A stretch of 64,000 nucleotides of DNA from Nesterenkonia sp. PF2B19 (GTDB taxonomy: Bacteria; Actinomycetota; Actinomycetes; Actinomycetales; Micrococcaceae), in contig NZ_MDSS02000002.1 of assembly GCF_001758425.2 (NCBI RefSeq), positions 1 through 64,000 of the forward strand, in the 5' to 3' direction. Below the pieces are notes generated by a model, which saw nothing but the letters and a program-made list of their open reading frames with translations, was not told where the DNA came from and did no database searches. Within the stretch, counting starts at the first letter, position 1; every line of letters begins with the position of its first letter. A program made the position numbers and the translations under genes. Shown here piece after piece: positions 53,877-63,861 of the stretch.

Positions 53877-54851
53877 TCAGAATCCCAGACGGCCCAGCTT
53901 CTTGGCGTCCCGCTGCCAGTCCTTGCTGACCTTGACGTGGAGATCCAGATAGACGGGCGTCCCGAGCAGCTTCTTGATGCCCTCGCGGGCCTGTGTGCCG
54001 ATCTGTTTCAGCCGCGCGCCCCGGCGGCCGATGATGATCGCCTTCTGCGAGTCACGCTCCACGTGGATGCTGACCCGGACGTCGAGCAGCGGGCGGTCCT
54101 CCGGGCGGCCCTCGCGGGGGACCATCTCCTCCACGACGACGGCGATCGAATGCGGCAGCTCGTCGCGGACGTCCTCGAGAGCGGCCTCCCGGACGAGCTC
54201 CGCGACCATGACCGCCTCGGGCTCATCCGTGAGGTCCCCCTGCGGGTACAGGGGCGGGGAGAGCGGCATCATGGCCGCCAGCTCATCGGCGACGACGTCG
54301 ACCTGGTCCCCCGCGACCGCCGAGACGGGGATGATGGCGGAGAAGCCGTCGGCCTGGCGGCCCTCGCCGGCGAGGTGCTCACGGCCCAGCTGGTCCACGG
54401 CCATCAGCTGCTCGGCCAGGGCATCCCGCGGCACGGTGTCGGTCTTGGTCACCAGGGCGACCACCGGCTTATGCGGGACCTTGGTCAGCTGCCCGGCGAT
54501 GAACCGGTCCCCCGGGCCGATCTTCTGGTCCGCCGGCAGGCAGAAGCCGACCACGTCGACCTCGGAGAGCGTGTCGATGACCAGATCGTTGAGCCGCTGG
54601 CCCAGCAGCGTCCGGGGCCGGTGCAGACCCGGGGTGTCCACCAGGACCAGCTGGGCATCCTCCCGATGGACGATCCCGCGGATGGTGTGGCGCGTGGTCT
54701 GGGGCTTCGAGGAGGTGATCGCCACCTTCGAGCCGACCAACGCGTTGGTCAGCGTCGACTTCCCGGCGTTGGGGCGCCCCACGAAGCTGGCGAATCCCGC
54801 GCGGTGGTTCTCATCATGCTCTGCGAAGGTGATCTCTGCGTCGGTGCTCAC
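53877..54851 (-). CDS. era: GTPase Era
   Basis: 324 aa. G1 GRPNAGKST near residues 25-33, G2/G3 region TTRHTIRGI and DTPGLHRPR near residue 73, G4 TKTD near residue 135, and a C-terminal KH domain with the signature KAIIIGRRGARLKQIGTQAR near residue 268. Assists 16S rRNA 3'-end maturation and 30S assembly; ybeY and rsmE are in the same cluster. Overlaps the stop of the CorC-type gene by four bases. Confidence 0.96.
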   Translation of the reverse strand: MSTDAEITFAEHDENHRAGFASFVGRPNAGKSTLTNALVGSKVAITSSKPQTTRHTIRGIVHREDAQLVLVDTPGLHRPRTLLGQRLNDLVIDTLSEVDVVGFCLPADQKIGPGDRFIAGQLTKVPHKPVVALVTKTDTVPRDALAEQLMAVDQLGREHLAGEGRQADGFSAIIPVSAVAGDQVDVVADELAAMMPLSPPLYPQGDLTDEPEAVMVAELVREAALEDVRDELPHSIAVVVEEMVPREGRPEDRPLLDVRVSIHVERDSQKAIIIGRRGARLKQIGTQAREGIKKLLGTPVYLDLHVKVSKDWQRDAKKLGRLGF

Positions 54852-56397
54852 CGCTGCTCCTGCCGGTCGGTCCTGTGGTCCTGGTCGTGTGGGTCGTGCC
54901 GGTCCTGCGCGTCCTGCTCTCCGGCGTCGTGCTGGTCGGCGTCGTGCTGAGCGGCGTCGTGCTGAGCGGCGTCGTGCTGAGCGGCCGATCCTGTGGCGGT
55001 GGTCGGTCCGGGGGTGGGTGCCTCCGCGCCGGCCTCCCGACGATCCTGGGCCTCATGGGCGAAGACCTCGGGGGCGTCCTCGGTGCCGAGCCCGGCCCGG
55101 GCCCCGCGGCGACCTTCGACCTCCCAGGCGAGCACATGGCTCACCCGGTTGCGTCGACCCTCGAGACGGTCGGCCCGCAGCACGACCCCGTCGATCTCGA
55201 CCTCGGAGCCCGCGATCGGCACTCGTCCGAGAGTCTTGGCGAGCAGCCCGCCGAGCGTGTCGACCTCGTCCTCGTCGTCGAGGTCGAGGTCGAAGAGGTC
55301 GGCGAAGTCGTCCACCGCCATGCGGGCCGCGAGGCGACGGCGTCCGTCCTCGAGCTCCTCCACCTCGGCGGACTCGACGTCGTATTCGTCGACGATCTCC
55401 CCCACGATCTCCTCGATCAGGTCCTCCAAGGTCACGAGACCGGCGGTGCCGCCGTACTCATCGACCACGACGGCCACATGCGTGGACTCCCGCTGCAGCT
55501 CGGAGAGGAACTCGGAGACCATCTTGGACTCGGGCACGTACCGCACGTCACGCTGGACCTCGTCCACCGTGATCGTGTCCGCGGTCCGGCCGCGGAACTC
55601 ATCGGAGACCTCGCCGGCGCGCAGCTGGTGCTCCAGGAATGCCACGTCCTTGAGGTACACCATCCCCGTGATGTCGTCGGCGGATCCGCGCACCACCGGC
55701 ACACGCGAGTATCCGGACCTCAGGAACAACGTCATCACCTCCGGCAGCGTGGCTCCGGTGTCCACGGTGACCATGTCCGTGCGCGGCACCATGACCGCCC
55801 GGACCCGAGTCGCGGAGAGGTCGAAGACGGACTGGATGAGCTCTGCCTCGGCGTCCTCGAGGATGTCCGTCTCGGAGGCACGGGCCACGAACTCTCGGAA
55901 CTCCTCGTCATCGAAGAACCCCTGGTATGCGTCATCCGTGCCGGGTGCGATGCGGGCGCCGACGCGGGCCAGCACGACCGGGACGGGGCCGAGCGCCAGC
56001 CGCAGCCCCCGTACCAGTCGGGCGGTGGCGGCAGAGACCACCAGGTGATGTGCCCGCCCGAGTCGGCGTGGAGAGAGCGTGGCCAGCACGACGCCGCCGG
56101 CCAGCAGCACCAGCGCGGCGACGAGGGCTGCCAGGCGACGTCATCGAGGAGGAACAGCACCGCCACCGTGACCAGCACGACCGCCGCGCTGGCGAAGATC
56201 CACCGCCACAGCTGCAGCGCCACGGTGTGCGGCACCGGCTCCAGCAGGATCTTCTGGACGGCTCGCGAGCCCTGCCTCTCTGCGATGTCCTCCGCCTCGC
56301 GCCGGGAGAGACGCATGAAGGCGGCCTCGGCGGTGGAGAGCACCGCGGCGACGGCGGCGCACAGCAGACCCGCCAGGGCGAGCAGAACGCTGCTCAT
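54848..56397 (-). pseudogene. CBS/CorC_HlyC membrane protein (hemolysin C type), frame-shifted
   Basis: N-terminal CNNM domain: AAVLSTAEAAFMRLSRREAE near residues 17-36 and membrane helices VVLVTVAVLFLL. The frame breaks near 56129; adding one base joins WQALVAALVLLAGGVV. Then the CBS pair VMVPRTDMVTVDTGATLPEV and GMVYLKDVAFLEHQ, and the CorC domain VVVDEYGGTAGLVTLEDL. The C-terminus ends in AQHDA pentapeptide repeats. Corrected length 516 aa. Family members are linked to Mg/Co efflux; in actinobacteria the gene routinely lies between ybeY and era, as here. Likely an assembly indel. Confidence 0.88.
54926..54985. repeat. 15-bp tandem repeat, 4 units, at the CorC-type 3' end
   Basis: Units gtcgtgctggtcggc then gtcgtgctgagcggc three times. 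On the coding strand they encode AQHDA/ADQHD pentapeptides. Confidence 0.9.
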
Positions 56398-56918
56398 GGT
56401 CCGTCGACGGTCGGGGTCGGGGCCCGTCGCCCGAGGAACTCTTCCAGGAGCCGTGCCTGGAGCGCGAACATCACCTGACGTTCGTCCTGCTCGACATGGT
56501 CGTGTCCGAGCAGGTGCAGGACCCCGTGGACCGTGAGCAGGGCGAGCTCGTCACCGGTCCCGTGTCCGGCCGCCTCCGCCTGCCGCCGCGCCACCTCAGG
56601 GCAGATCACGATGTCACCGAGCATGCCCTCGGCCACGGGCTCCTCGGCGGTGCCCGGGCGCAGCTCGTCCATGGGCAGGCTCATCACGTCGGTGGGACCG
56701 GGCAGGTCCATCCAGTCGAGGTGCAGCTGCGCCATCCGGGCCTCGTCGACGAGGGTCACGGTCAGCTCGACCTCCCGAGAGAGATGCAGCCGGGCATAGA
56801 GCATCCCGGTGAGGCGCCCGAGCATCTCCTGCACGTCCTCCGCCAGCGCGGAGGAGCCGGACTCATCGCTGATCGCCACACCCGCCGGCCGCGTGCAGGC
56901 AGATTCCGAGGACGGCAT
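56394..56918 (-). CDS. ybeY: Endoribonuclease YbeY
   Basis: 174 aa. Zinc motif H-x3-H-x5-H in [11 protein letters not shown] with His131, His135 and His141, and [10 protein letters not shown] near residue 77. Matures 16S rRNA and takes part in ribosome quality control. Overlaps the phoH stop by one base and the CorC-type start by four, the conserved phoH-ybeY-corC-era operon. Confidence 0.95.
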   Translation of the reverse strand: MPSSESACTRPAGVAISDESGSSALAEDVQEMLGRLTGMLYARLHLSREVELTVTLVDEARMAQLHLDWMDLPGPTDVMSLPMDELRPGTAEEPVAEGMLGDIVICPEVARRQAEAAGHGTGDELALLTVHGVLHLLGHDHVEQDERQVMFALQARLLEEFLGRRAPTPTVDGP

Positions 56919-58060
56919 CAGCGCTCGTCCTCGGCCATGGCGGCCCTCTCGCTGCGGGGCCGCCGTCGGTCCTGCGGGCTCCGACGAGCGCCCTGGGGCC
57001 CACCGCCTGTCCCCGTGGAACGTCGGCTGTCCTGCCGCTGCTGGAAGGACTCATAGGCGTCGACGATCCGGCCCACGAGCTGATGCCGGACGACGTCCTG
57101 GGAGCCCAGGCGGGAGATCGTGATGCCCTCGACGCCGTCGAGGATGTCCAGCACGGTCCGCAGGCCCGAGTCGGTGCCATGCGGCAGGTCCACCTGGGTG
57201 ATGTCTCCGGTGACCACGATCTTGGAGTTGAAGCCCAACCGGGTCAGGAACATCTTCATCTGTTCGGCGGTGGTGTTCTGGGCCTCGTCGAGGATGATGA
57301 AGGAGTCGTTGAGCGTCCGGCCACGCATGTAGGCCAGCGGAGCCACCTCGATGATCCCGGACTCCATGAGCCGCGGGATCGACTCCGGGTCGATCATGTC
57401 GTGCAGCGCGTCGTAGAGAGGGCGCAGATAGGGGTCGATCTTCTCGTTGAGGCTGCCCGGCAGGAACCCGAGCCTCTCCCCCGCCTCGACGGCGGGCCGC
57501 GTGAGGATGATGCGGTTGATCTCCTTGGCCTGCAGGGCCTGTACGGCCTTGGCCATGGCCAAGTAGGTCTTGCCGGTGCCGGCGGGTCCGATCCCGAAGA
57601 CCACGGTGGCCTCGTCGATCTGATCCACATAGGTCTGCTGGTTCGCCGTCTTGGGCCGGATGGTCTTGCCCCGGTGGGACAGGATATTGGTGGTGATCAT
57701 CCGGGCGGAGGCTCCGGCCTGGTTCGCCCGCACCATGGTCGCGACCTGCTCGACGATCTCCTCGCCCACCGTGGTGCCGGAGGCCGCCAGGCTCTTGAGC
57801 TGCGAGAGGATCTCCACGATCTGCCGGACGTCCTGCTCGGGGCCCGCGACCGTGATCAGCTGGTCCCGCAGGCCGATGGACGCCGCCGGGCAGATGCCCT
57901 GGAGGATGCGGATCGCCAGATCCTGCGGGCCGAGGGCACGGAACATCGTGTCGGAGTCGGCGAAGTGCACCGTGCGTTCGATGCTGCCCACCGGAGAGGC
58001 CGCGGCGCCGGCGGCCACACCGGAGGTGGAGTCGGCGGGGGTGAAGGGAGTATCAGTCAT
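56918..58060 (-). CDS. phoH: PhoH-like ATPase
   Basis: 380 aa. Walker [19 protein letters not shown] near residues 156-173, then [20 protein letters not shown], Walker [15 protein letters not shown] near residue 250 and the [10 protein letters not shown] motif near residue 280. An SF1-like nucleoside triphosphatase linked to RNA metabolism. An N-terminal KH-like part (residues 50-120) precedes the ATPase. The C-terminal tail is Arg/Gly/Pro rich. Starts eight bases before the rsmE stop. Confidence 0.94.
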   Translation of the reverse strand: MTDTPFTPADSTSGVAAGAAASPVGSIERTVHFADSDTMFRALGPQDLAIRILQGICPAASIGLRDQLITVAGPEQDVRQIVEILSQLKSLAASGTTVGEEIVEQVATMVRANQAGASARMITTNILSHRGKTIRPKTANQQTYVDQIDEATVVFGIGPAGTGKTYLAMAKAVQALQAKEINRIILTRPAVEAGERLGFLPGSLNEKIDPYLRPLYDALHDMIDPESIPRLMESGIIEVAPLAYMRGRTLNDSFIILDEAQNTTAEQMKMFLTRLGFNSKIVVTGDITQVDLPHGTDSGLRTVLDILDGVEGITISRLGSQDVVRHQLVGRIVDAYESFQQRQDSRRSTGTGGGPQGARRSPQDRRRPRSERAAMAEDER

Positions 58061-58865
58061 CGGTGCTCAGTCTACTGGTGATGTCGTCGGGAGCTTCCTC
58101 GCGCTCCCACCTGCCCAGCAGCACCTGGACGCCGGCCAGGGCGGCCGGCCCTGCGGTCGACGAACGCAGCACAGTGCGCCCCAGGCGCGCCACCCGAGCA
58201 CCTGCGGCGACCAGCCGCTCGATCTCGCCCCGCGAGATCCCTCCCTCCGGGCCCACCAGCAGATGCAGCTCCTCGACGCTGGACGCATCGACGTCCTGCA
58301 GCGCGCCGGCCAGAGTGTGCTCGTCTGACTCATGGAGCACCACGACGGCCCGCCGCGGATCCGCGGCAGCTGCCGCCGCATACTGCGCGGTGGTGTGCAG
58401 CTGCTCCACCTCGGGGACGGCGGTGCGGCGCGTCTGCTTGGCCGCGGCCCGGACCGTCGAGACCCACTCCGCGTGCTTCTTCGCCTCCCGACCCGCCTTC
58501 CAGCGGGCCACGGAGCGCTCGGCCTGCCACGGCACGATCCGGTCCACGCCGAGCTCCGTGGCGGACTCGATCGCCTGCAGATCCCGACGGTCCTTCGCCA
58601 GCGCCTGGACCAGCACAAGACGGGGACGCTCGTCGGGCTCCTCCTCGACGGCGGAGACCTCCACCGTCAGCACACCGGCCCCCGTCTCGACCACCGATCC
58701 GGTGACCCGCAGCCGGCGCGTGTCGGAGAGGTGGACCTCCTCCCCGACCTCGAGGCGCATCACCGTGGCCGCGTGGTGGCCCTCCGCGCCGTCGAGCCGG
58801 ACGTGGTCGCCGCAGGAGACGCCGTCGAGCCGTCCCGGCGCCAGGTGGAACAGCGGAGCTGTCAC
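58053..58865 (-). CDS. rsmE: 16S rRNA (uracil-1498-N3)-methyltransferase
   Basis: 270 aa SPOUT-fold enzyme. N-terminal PUA-like domain with [20 protein letters not shown] near residues 23-42, [20 protein letters not shown] near residue 81, and the SAM knot [15 protein letters not shown] near residue 207 plus [19 protein letters not shown]. Starts inside the dnaJ stop (GTGA overlap), as in other actinobacteria (hrcA-dnaJ-rsmE). Confidence 0.95.
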   Translation of the reverse strand: MTAPLFHLAPGRLDGVSCGDHVRLDGAEGHHAATVMRLEVGEEVHLSDTRRLRVTGSVVETGAGVLTVEVSAVEEEPDERPRLVLVQALAKDRRDLQAIESATELGVDRIVPWQAERSVARWKAGREAKKHAEWVSTVRAAAKQTRRTAVPEVEQLHTTAQYAAAAAADPRRAVVVLHESDEHTLAGALQDVDASSVEELHLLVGPEGGISRGEIERLVAAGARVARLGRTVLRSSTAGPAALAGVQVLLGRWEREEAPDDITSRLSTDD

Positions 58866-59986
58866 AGGCTGTCCCAGGCCTCGCGGAGTTTGGCGAACAT
58901 CCCCCGGTGCTCCGTGGTGGACTCCCCCAGCTCCTCGTCACGCTCGGCGGCCAGCTCACGGAGCAGCTCGCGCTGGCGATCGGTCAGCTTGGTGGGGGTC
59001 TCGACCTTCAGATGCACCTTCAGCGCACCGCGGCCGCCGCCGCGCAGGTGCGCGACACCGCGGTCCCGCAGCGTCAGCACCTCGCCCGACTGCGTGCCCG
59101 GCTTGACCTCGATCTCCTCGGTCCCGTCGAAGGTCTCCAGACTGACCGTGGTGCCGAGGGCGGCGGCCGTCATGGGGATGGACACGGTGGCGTGCAGGTC
59201 GTTCCCGCGTCGGGTGAAGACGTCGTGGGGCCGGACGTCCACCTCGATGAACAGGTCGCCGTGCGGCCCGCCGGCCAGTCCGGCCTCCCCTTCCCCGGCG
59301 AGGTGGATGCGGTTGCCCTTGTCCACGCCAGCGGGGATCTTGACCTTCAGCGTGCGGCGTTCGCGCACCCTGCCCTGTCCGTCGCACTCCTGACACGGGT
59401 CCTCGATGATGCTGCCGAAGCCGGAGCACCGGGCGCAGGCTTCGGTCTGCAGGACGGTGCCCAGGATGGAGCGCATGGGCCGCTGGACCTGGCCCTGACC
59501 GTGGCAGTCGGGGCAGGTCGTCGGGCTGGTCCCCTCCCGCGTGCACGAGCCATGGCAGACAGAGCACGTGACCGCCGTCTCGATCTCCACCTCCTTGGTG
59601 GTGCCGAACACGGCGTCCTTGAGATCGACGCGCACGCGGATGAGGGAGTCTTGGCCGCGCCGGGTGCGGGAGGCCGGACCCGAGGCTCCGGCGCCGAAGA
59701 ACGTCTCGAAGATGTCGCTGAAGCCGCCGAAGCCCTGGCTCCCTCCCCCGAATCCGCCGCCGAAGGGCGACCGGCCGTTCTCGTCACCGGTGGCGTCATA
59801 GTTGCGGCGCTTCTCCGGGTCGGAGAGCACCTCATAGGCGCGTCCGATGAGCTTGAACTGATCGGCGGCGTCCTCCGAGGGGTTCACATCCGGATGCAGC
59901 CTGCGCGCCTTCTTCCGGTACGCCTTCTTGATCTCGTCGGTCGACGCCTCTCGGCTCACGCCGAGCGCCTCGTAGTAGTCAGTCAC
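58862..59986 (-). CDS. dnaJ: Chaperone protein DnaJ (DnaJ2 type)
   Basis: 374 aa. J-domain [14 protein letters not shown] with HPD at residues 33-35, a Gly/Phe region ([16 protein letters not shown]), four CxxCxGxG zinc repeats ([32 protein letters not shown]) and the C-terminal substrate domain ending near residue 340. Co-chaperone of DnaK. Three bases downstream of hrcA, under its CIRCE control; the grpE-dnaK dnaJ copy is elsewhere, as usual. Confidence 0.96.
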   Translation of the reverse strand: MTDYYEALGVSREASTDEIKKAYRKKARRLHPDVNPSEDAADQFKLIGRAYEVLSDPEKRRNYDATGDENGRSPFGGGFGGGSQGFGGFSDIFETFFGAGASGPASRTRRGQDSLIRVRVDLKDAVFGTTKEVEIETAVTCSVCHGSCTREGTSPTTCPDCHGQGQVQRPMRSILGTVLQTEACARCSGFGSIIEDPCQECDGQGRVRERRTLKVKIPAGVDKGNRIHLAGEGEAGLAGGPHGDLFIEVDVRPHDVFTRRGNDLHATVSIPMTAAALGTTVSLETFDGTEEIEVKPGTQSGEVLTLRDRGVAHLRGGGRGALKVHLKVETPTKLTDRQRELLRELAAERDEELGESTTEHRGMFAKLREAWDSL

Positions 59987-59989
59987 TTC

Positions 59990-61015
59990 TCACCCTTCAG
60001 AGAGAATCCGGGACAGGTACCGTGCCATGGCTCGCACCGCCGACATGGTGGAGCCGTAGTCCATGCGTGTGGGCCCGACGACGCCGAGCTTCGCGGCGTC
60101 GCCGCCGTCGCCGACCGCGTACTCCGCAGCGACCACCGAGGTCTCGGACAGCGAGTCATGGCTCGTCTCATGACCGATCCGCACGGAGAGGCCACGGCGG
60201 TCCTGCTCCATCTCGGTGAGCAGGCGCAGCAGGACCACCTGCTCCTCGAGGGCCTCCAGGACGGGACCGAGCGAGGGGCCCAGGTCGCGGTCAGACCTGG
60301 CGAGGTTAGCAGTGCCGGCCATGATGATGCGATCCACCCGTCCGGACTCCAGCACCGCCTCCACCGTGTGGGCGACGATCGCGAGGCTGGAGCGCAGCGA
60401 CGGCTCGACCGAGCCGAGCAGGCGGTCCACCGGCAGCGGCAGCGCCGAGGCGGACCGGTTGTGGAGCTCCCCGGCGAGCCGCTGACCGAGCACCTGCAGC
60501 GAATCGTCGTCCACAGGCTCCGGCAGTGTGGCCATCCGCTGCTCCACCTTCCCGGAGGAGAGGATCACGACCACCAGCACCTTGAGCGGCCCCATGGACA
60601 GGACCTCGATGTGCCGGATGCGCGCCGTGGACTGCTGGGGGTGCTGCAGGACGGCGACCTGGTTGGTGAGCATGGCCAGGAGACGCACGGTCTGCTCCAG
60701 CATGGCGTCATGGTCGTCTGCGGCCTCCACCAGGATGTCCATCGCGCGACGCTCGGCCCGCGACAGCGGACGGACCTCGGTGATGCGGTCCACGAAGAGC
60801 CGATACCCCTGGTCGGTGGGGATCCGGCCCGCGGAGGTATGTGGGGCCGCGATGAGGCCCTCGGCCTCCAGGAAGGCCATGTCATTGCGGATGGTGGCCG
60901 GAGAGACCTCGAGGTTGTGGCGATCCACCAGCGCCTTGGACCCGACAGGCTCCTGGGTCTGGACGTAGTCCTCCACGATCGCGCGCAGCACCTGCAGGCG
61001 ACGGGTGTCAGACAT
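59990..61015 (-). CDS. hrcA: Heat-inducible transcription repressor HrcA
   Basis: 341 aa from the ATG at 61015, which has a GGAGA ribosome site. A longer frame from a TTG at 61060 would start inside the CIRCE element, so I rejected it. Winged helix RRLQVLRAIVEDYVQTQEPV and the recognition region NLEVSPATIRNDMAFLEAEG near residues 35-54, then the GAF-like domain. Represses the heat-shock operon by binding CIRCE, including this gene's own. Cotranscribed with dnaJ. Confidence 0.96.
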   Translation of the reverse strand: MSDTRRLQVLRAIVEDYVQTQEPVGSKALVDRHNLEVSPATIRNDMAFLEAEGLIAAPHTSAGRIPTDQGYRLFVDRITEVRPLSRAERRAMDILVEAADDHDAMLEQTVRLLAMLTNQVAVLQHPQQSTARIRHIEVLSMGPLKVLVVVILSSGKVEQRMATLPEPVDDDSLQVLGQRLAGELHNRSASALPLPVDRLLGSVEPSLRSSLAIVAHTVEAVLESGRVDRIIMAGTANLARSDRDLGPSLGPVLEALEEQVVLLRLLTEMEQDRRGLSVRIGHETSHDSLSETSVVAAEYAVGDGGDAAKLGVVGPTRMDYGSTMSAVRAMARYLSRILSEG

Positions 61016-61040
61016 CGCTGGTCTCCTCTCCCGGCGGCGA

Positions 61041-61067
61041 TTGGCACTCTCCTGCGACAAGTGCCAA
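61041..61067 (-). promoter_or_regulatory. CIRCE element of the hrcA-dnaJ operon
   Basis: TTGGCACTC, nine bases, AAGTGCCAA: the CIRCE dyad (TTAGCACTC-N9-GAGTGCTAA) with few changes. It is centred 39 bases before the hrcA ATG and overlaps the operon's 5' leader. Target of HrcA for autoregulation. Confidence 0.9.
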
Positions 61068-61114
61068 TTCTAGCGCGTGTCGTCGGGATCCGCCGAAGTC
61101 GGCGCCGCCGCTGC

Positions 61115-61120
61115 TAGGCT
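61115..61120 (+). promoter_or_regulatory. Candidate -10 box (TAGGCT) for leaderless DUF3097 gene
   Basis: TAGGCT eight bases upstream of the GTG at 61129. Confidence 0.45.
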
Positions 61121-61128
61121 CCCGGGCT

Positions 61129-62001
61129 GTGACATCTCCTCACTTCCCCACCGACTGGTCCGCCTGGGGCCCCGCGGACATGGCCGAACGGCGTCGCGCC
61201 CAGTACCGTGAGGTTCCGCCGCTCCCCGCCGACCACGGCACCGTGGTGGAGGAGACCGAGTCGGGGTGGGTCGGTGCCGTGGTGGGTGTGGAGGCGGCCG
61301 GCGGCATCCGCGTGGTCCGCCTGGAGGACCGCCACGGCCGCAGCCGGGCCTTCCCACTGGGGCACGGGTTCCTGCACGACGGCGCCCCGGTGGAGCTGGT
61401 CCCGCCGAAGCCTCGCACCGCCCCGCAGGGCCCCCGCCGCACCGCATCGGGCTCGCTGGCTGTGGAGGGCGCCCGGGCACGAGTCGCCCGGGCCTCCCGG
61501 ATCTGGGTGGAGGGCACCCATGACGCCGAACTGGTCGAGAAGGTCTGGGGCGAGGACCTGCGGCTCGAGGGAGTCGTCGTCGAACCTCTGCACGGCGCAG
61601 ACGACCTCGTCGGGGCCCTGCGGGAGTTCGGACCGAGCCGGGACCGTCGAGTGGGTGTGCTGCTGGACCACCTCGTCCCGGGCTCCAAGGAGAGCCGCAT
61701 TGCGGCCGAGGCCATGTCCATGCCGGGGGCGGCCGGCAACGTGACAGTACTGGGCCACCCCTATGTGGACGTCTGGCAGGCGGTGAAGCCCCAGCTCGTG
61801 GGACTTCAGGCCTGGCCCGACATCCCTCGGCACATCGACATCAAAGTGGGCACCCTCCAGGCACTCGGCTGGCCGCATTCCGGGCAGCGGGACATCGCCG
61901 CCGGCTGGAAGCGGATCCTGGGGACGGTCTCCAGCTACACCGACCTGGAACCGGCCCTGCTGGGACGGGTCGAGGAGCTCATCGACTTCGTCACCGGCTG
62001 A
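61129..62001 (+). CDS. DUF3097 family protein
   Basis: 290 aa soluble protein. Family blocks: VVEETESGWVGAVVG near residue 40, VRLEDRHGRSRAFPLGHGFL near residue 64, WVEGTHDAELVEKVWGEDLR near residue 126, DHLVPGSKESRIA near residue 181 and GHPYVDVWQAVKPQLVG near residue 206. The WVEGxxDAELVEK and DHLVxGSKE patterns look like Toprim-type metal motifs (Glu, DxD-like), but no activity is known to me. Divergent from hrcA; conserved near hrcA-hemW in actinobacteria. Confidence 0.88.
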   Translation: MTSPHFPTDWSAWGPADMAERRRAQYREVPPLPADHGTVVEETESGWVGAVVGVEAAGGIRVVRLEDRHGRSRAFPLGHGFLHDGAPVELVPPKPRTAPQGPRRTASGSLAVEGARARVARASRIWVEGTHDAELVEKVWGEDLRLEGVVVEPLHGADDLVGALREFGPSRDRRVGVLLDHLVPGSKESRIAAEAMSMPGAAGNVTVLGHPYVDVWQAVKPQLVGLQAWPDIPRHIDIKVGTLQALGWPHSGQRDIAAGWKRILGTVSSYTDLEPALLGRVEELIDFVTG

Positions 62002-62061
62002 CGCCTGCGCCCGGCGGCTCCGCGGGGGTGTCGCCGGCAGCCCACGTCCAGGAGGGGGCGG

Positions 62062-62067
62062 TAGAAT
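62062..62067 (+). promoter_or_regulatory. Candidate -10 box (TAGAAT) of the DUF4870 gene
   Basis: TAGAAT in the 134-bp gap before the DUF4870 GTG. The mRNA would carry the GAGAGGGG ribosome site. Confidence 0.45.
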
Positions 62068-62135
62068 CTGCCTCATCCGTGCAGGCCCCCCGGGTCCGCA
62101 CGACCGCCATCCCACGAGCATCAGAGAGGGGCGCC

Positions 62136-62597
62136 GTGCCACAGTCCGAGCCGCCACATCCGCAGCAGCCGAACTCGGGCGACCGTCACCGGCCTGCGGA
62201 CCGACGCCGCCAGCACGCCGGGGACTCCGAGCGCGTCGAGGGCTCCGCCGACGCGGCGCTGCCACTGACCCCTTCGGAGGACCGTCGCTGGGCGACGCTG
62301 TCCCACTTCGGCGGGCTCATGGGCTGCGTGCCGTCGCTGATCATCTACCTCGTGTTCCGGGACCGAGGTCCGTTCACCGCACAGGAGTCCAAGGAGGCCC
62401 TGAACTTCACCCTGCCGCTGACCGTGGTGATGCTCGTCTGCTACGTGCTGGCGCTGATCCCCGCCATCGGGTGGATCTTCGGACTGGCCGCCGTCTTCCT
62501 GTGGGTCGTGATGACGATCTCAGGTCTCGTGGCGGGCATCGAGTGCAACAAGGGTCGCCCCTACCGGTACCGGATGAACCTGCGCCTCATCCACTGA
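62136..62597 (+). CDS. DUF4870 domain membrane protein
   Basis: 153 aa from the GTG at 62136 with a GAGAGGGG ribosome site. A charged disordered N-terminus (residues 1-45), then RWATLSHFGGLMGCVPSLII, RGPFTAQESKEALNFTLPL and two further membrane helices ending in IECNKGRPYRYRMNLRLI. Three membrane segments in the C-terminal 100 residues match the family. Function unknown. Its stop overlaps the convergent hemW by 11 bp. Confidence 0.87.
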   Translation: MPQSEPPHPQQPNSGDRHRPADRRRQHAGDSERVEGSADAALPLTPSEDRRWATLSHFGGLMGCVPSLIIYLVFRDRGPFTAQESKEALNFTLPLTVVMLVCYVLALIPAIGWIFGLAAVFLWVVMTISGLVAGIECNKGRPYRYRMNLRLIH

Positions 62598-63858
62598 GGC
62601 GACGGGTCACCGCATCGGCCAGCAGGCGGCCCTGCAGCGTGAGCACCACCCGTCCGCGCGGGCTCCGTTCGTCCGGGTTCAACGGTCCCTCCTGCGCCAG
62701 CCCCTCGTGGACCAGGGCCCGCAGGACTCCGTCGTCGAGGCGTCGAGCCCCAGGCAGCGCCTCATGCTCGGCCACGTCGAGGCCCTCGGCGATCCGCAGG
62801 CGCAGCATCAGGTGCTCCAGCGCCTGTGCGTCGTCGTCGAGAAGCTCCCTGCCGTGGCCCGGGGTGATGCCCTGGTGGAGCCGCTGGGCGTAGGCGGCGG
62901 GGTGCTTGACGTTCCACCAGCGCAGTCCGCCCAGGTGGGAGTGGGCGCCCGGCCCCGCACCCCACCAGTCGGAGTCCCGCCAGTAGTTCAGGTTGTGCTG
63001 CGACCGGGTCGACTCATCCCGCGAGAAGTTCGAGACCTCGTACCACTGGTGTCCGGCCGCGCTCAGCAGCTCGTCGGTGAGCAGGTACTTGTCCGCATGG
63101 TCATCCGGATCCACATCGGGCAGCTCGCCGCGGCGGACCTTCGCCGCCATCGCGGTACCCTCCTCCACGATCAGCGAGTACGCCGAGACATGGTCCGGAT
63201 CCATCGCGACCGCAGTCTCCAGGCTGGTGCGCCAGTCCTCCAAGGTCTCTCCCGGCGTGCCATAGATCAGGTCCAGGCTGACCTGAAGGCCCTGGCTCCG
63301 GACGGCGTCGACCGCACGGGTGACATTGGCAGGATCATGGGTGCGGTCCAGTGTGCGCAGCACCTTCGGCACCGCCGACTGCATGCCCAGACTCACCCGG
63401 GTGAATCCGGCCTCGGCCAATGTGGCGGCGGTAGCTTCGTCCACGGTGTCGGGGTTCGCCTCCGTGGTGACCTCCGCCCCCGGGGCCACCCCGAACAGGG
63501 ACCGGGCGCGCTCCAGGATGCGGGCCAGGGACTCGGCCGGGAGCAGCGTGGGGGTGCCGCCGCCGAAGAAGATCGTGCGCAAGGGGCGCTCGGGCGCCCC
63601 GGAGCGTGCCAGCAGATCCGCGGCGAACTCCAACTCCCGGATCAGCGTCTCCGGGTAGGACTCCCGGGACGCACCCGGACCGAGGTCCTCAGCCGTGTAG
63701 GTGTTGAAGTCGCAATAGCCGCAGCGCACCGAGCAGAAGGGGATGTGCACGTACAGCCCCAGCGGCGCTGAGGCGCGCCCGCCCAGCCCGGCGAGCACCC
63801 GCGCGGGCAGCGCGCCGTCGGCCGGGACCGGATCGCCCACCGGAAGCGTGGCAGGCAC
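62587..63858 (-). CDS. hemW: Radical SAM protein HemW (coproporphyrinogen oxidase-like heme chaperone)
   Basis: 423 aa. N-terminal YVHIPFCSVRCGYCDFNTY near residues 35-53 with the CxxxCxxC cluster motif, FFGGGTPTLLPAESLARIL near residue 98, TTEANPDT near residue 134 and SLDLIYGTPGETLEDWRTSL near residue 194. The extra Cys after CxxxCxxC that marks HemN is absent, which supports HemW. Inserts heme into respiratory proteins rather than making it. Follows lepA by three bases. Confidence 0.93.
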   Translation of the reverse strand: MPATLPVGDPVPADGALPARVLAGLGGRASAPLGLYVHIPFCSVRCGYCDFNTYTAEDLGPGASRESYPETLIRELEFAADLLARSGAPERPLRTIFFGGGTPTLLPAESLARILERARSLFGVAPGAEVTTEANPDTVDEATAATLAEAGFTRVSLGMQSAVPKVLRTLDRTHDPANVTRAVDAVRSQGLQVSLDLIYGTPGETLEDWRTSLETAVAMDPDHVSAYSLIVEEGTAMAAKVRRGELPDVDPDDHADKYLLTDELLSAAGHQWYEVSNFSRDESTRSQHNLNYWRDSDWWGAGPGAHSHLGGLRWWNVKHPAAYAQRLHQGITPGHGRELLDDDAQALEHLMLRLRIAEGLDVAEHEALPGARRLDDGVLRALVHEGLAQEGPLNPDERSPRGRVVLTLQGRLLADAVTRRLSG

Positions 63859-63861
63859 TGC

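Noticed and set aside
61016-61060. Earlier TTG start for hrcA
   Set aside because: It would put the start codon inside the CIRCE operator, and a proper ATG with a ribosome site follows at 61015.
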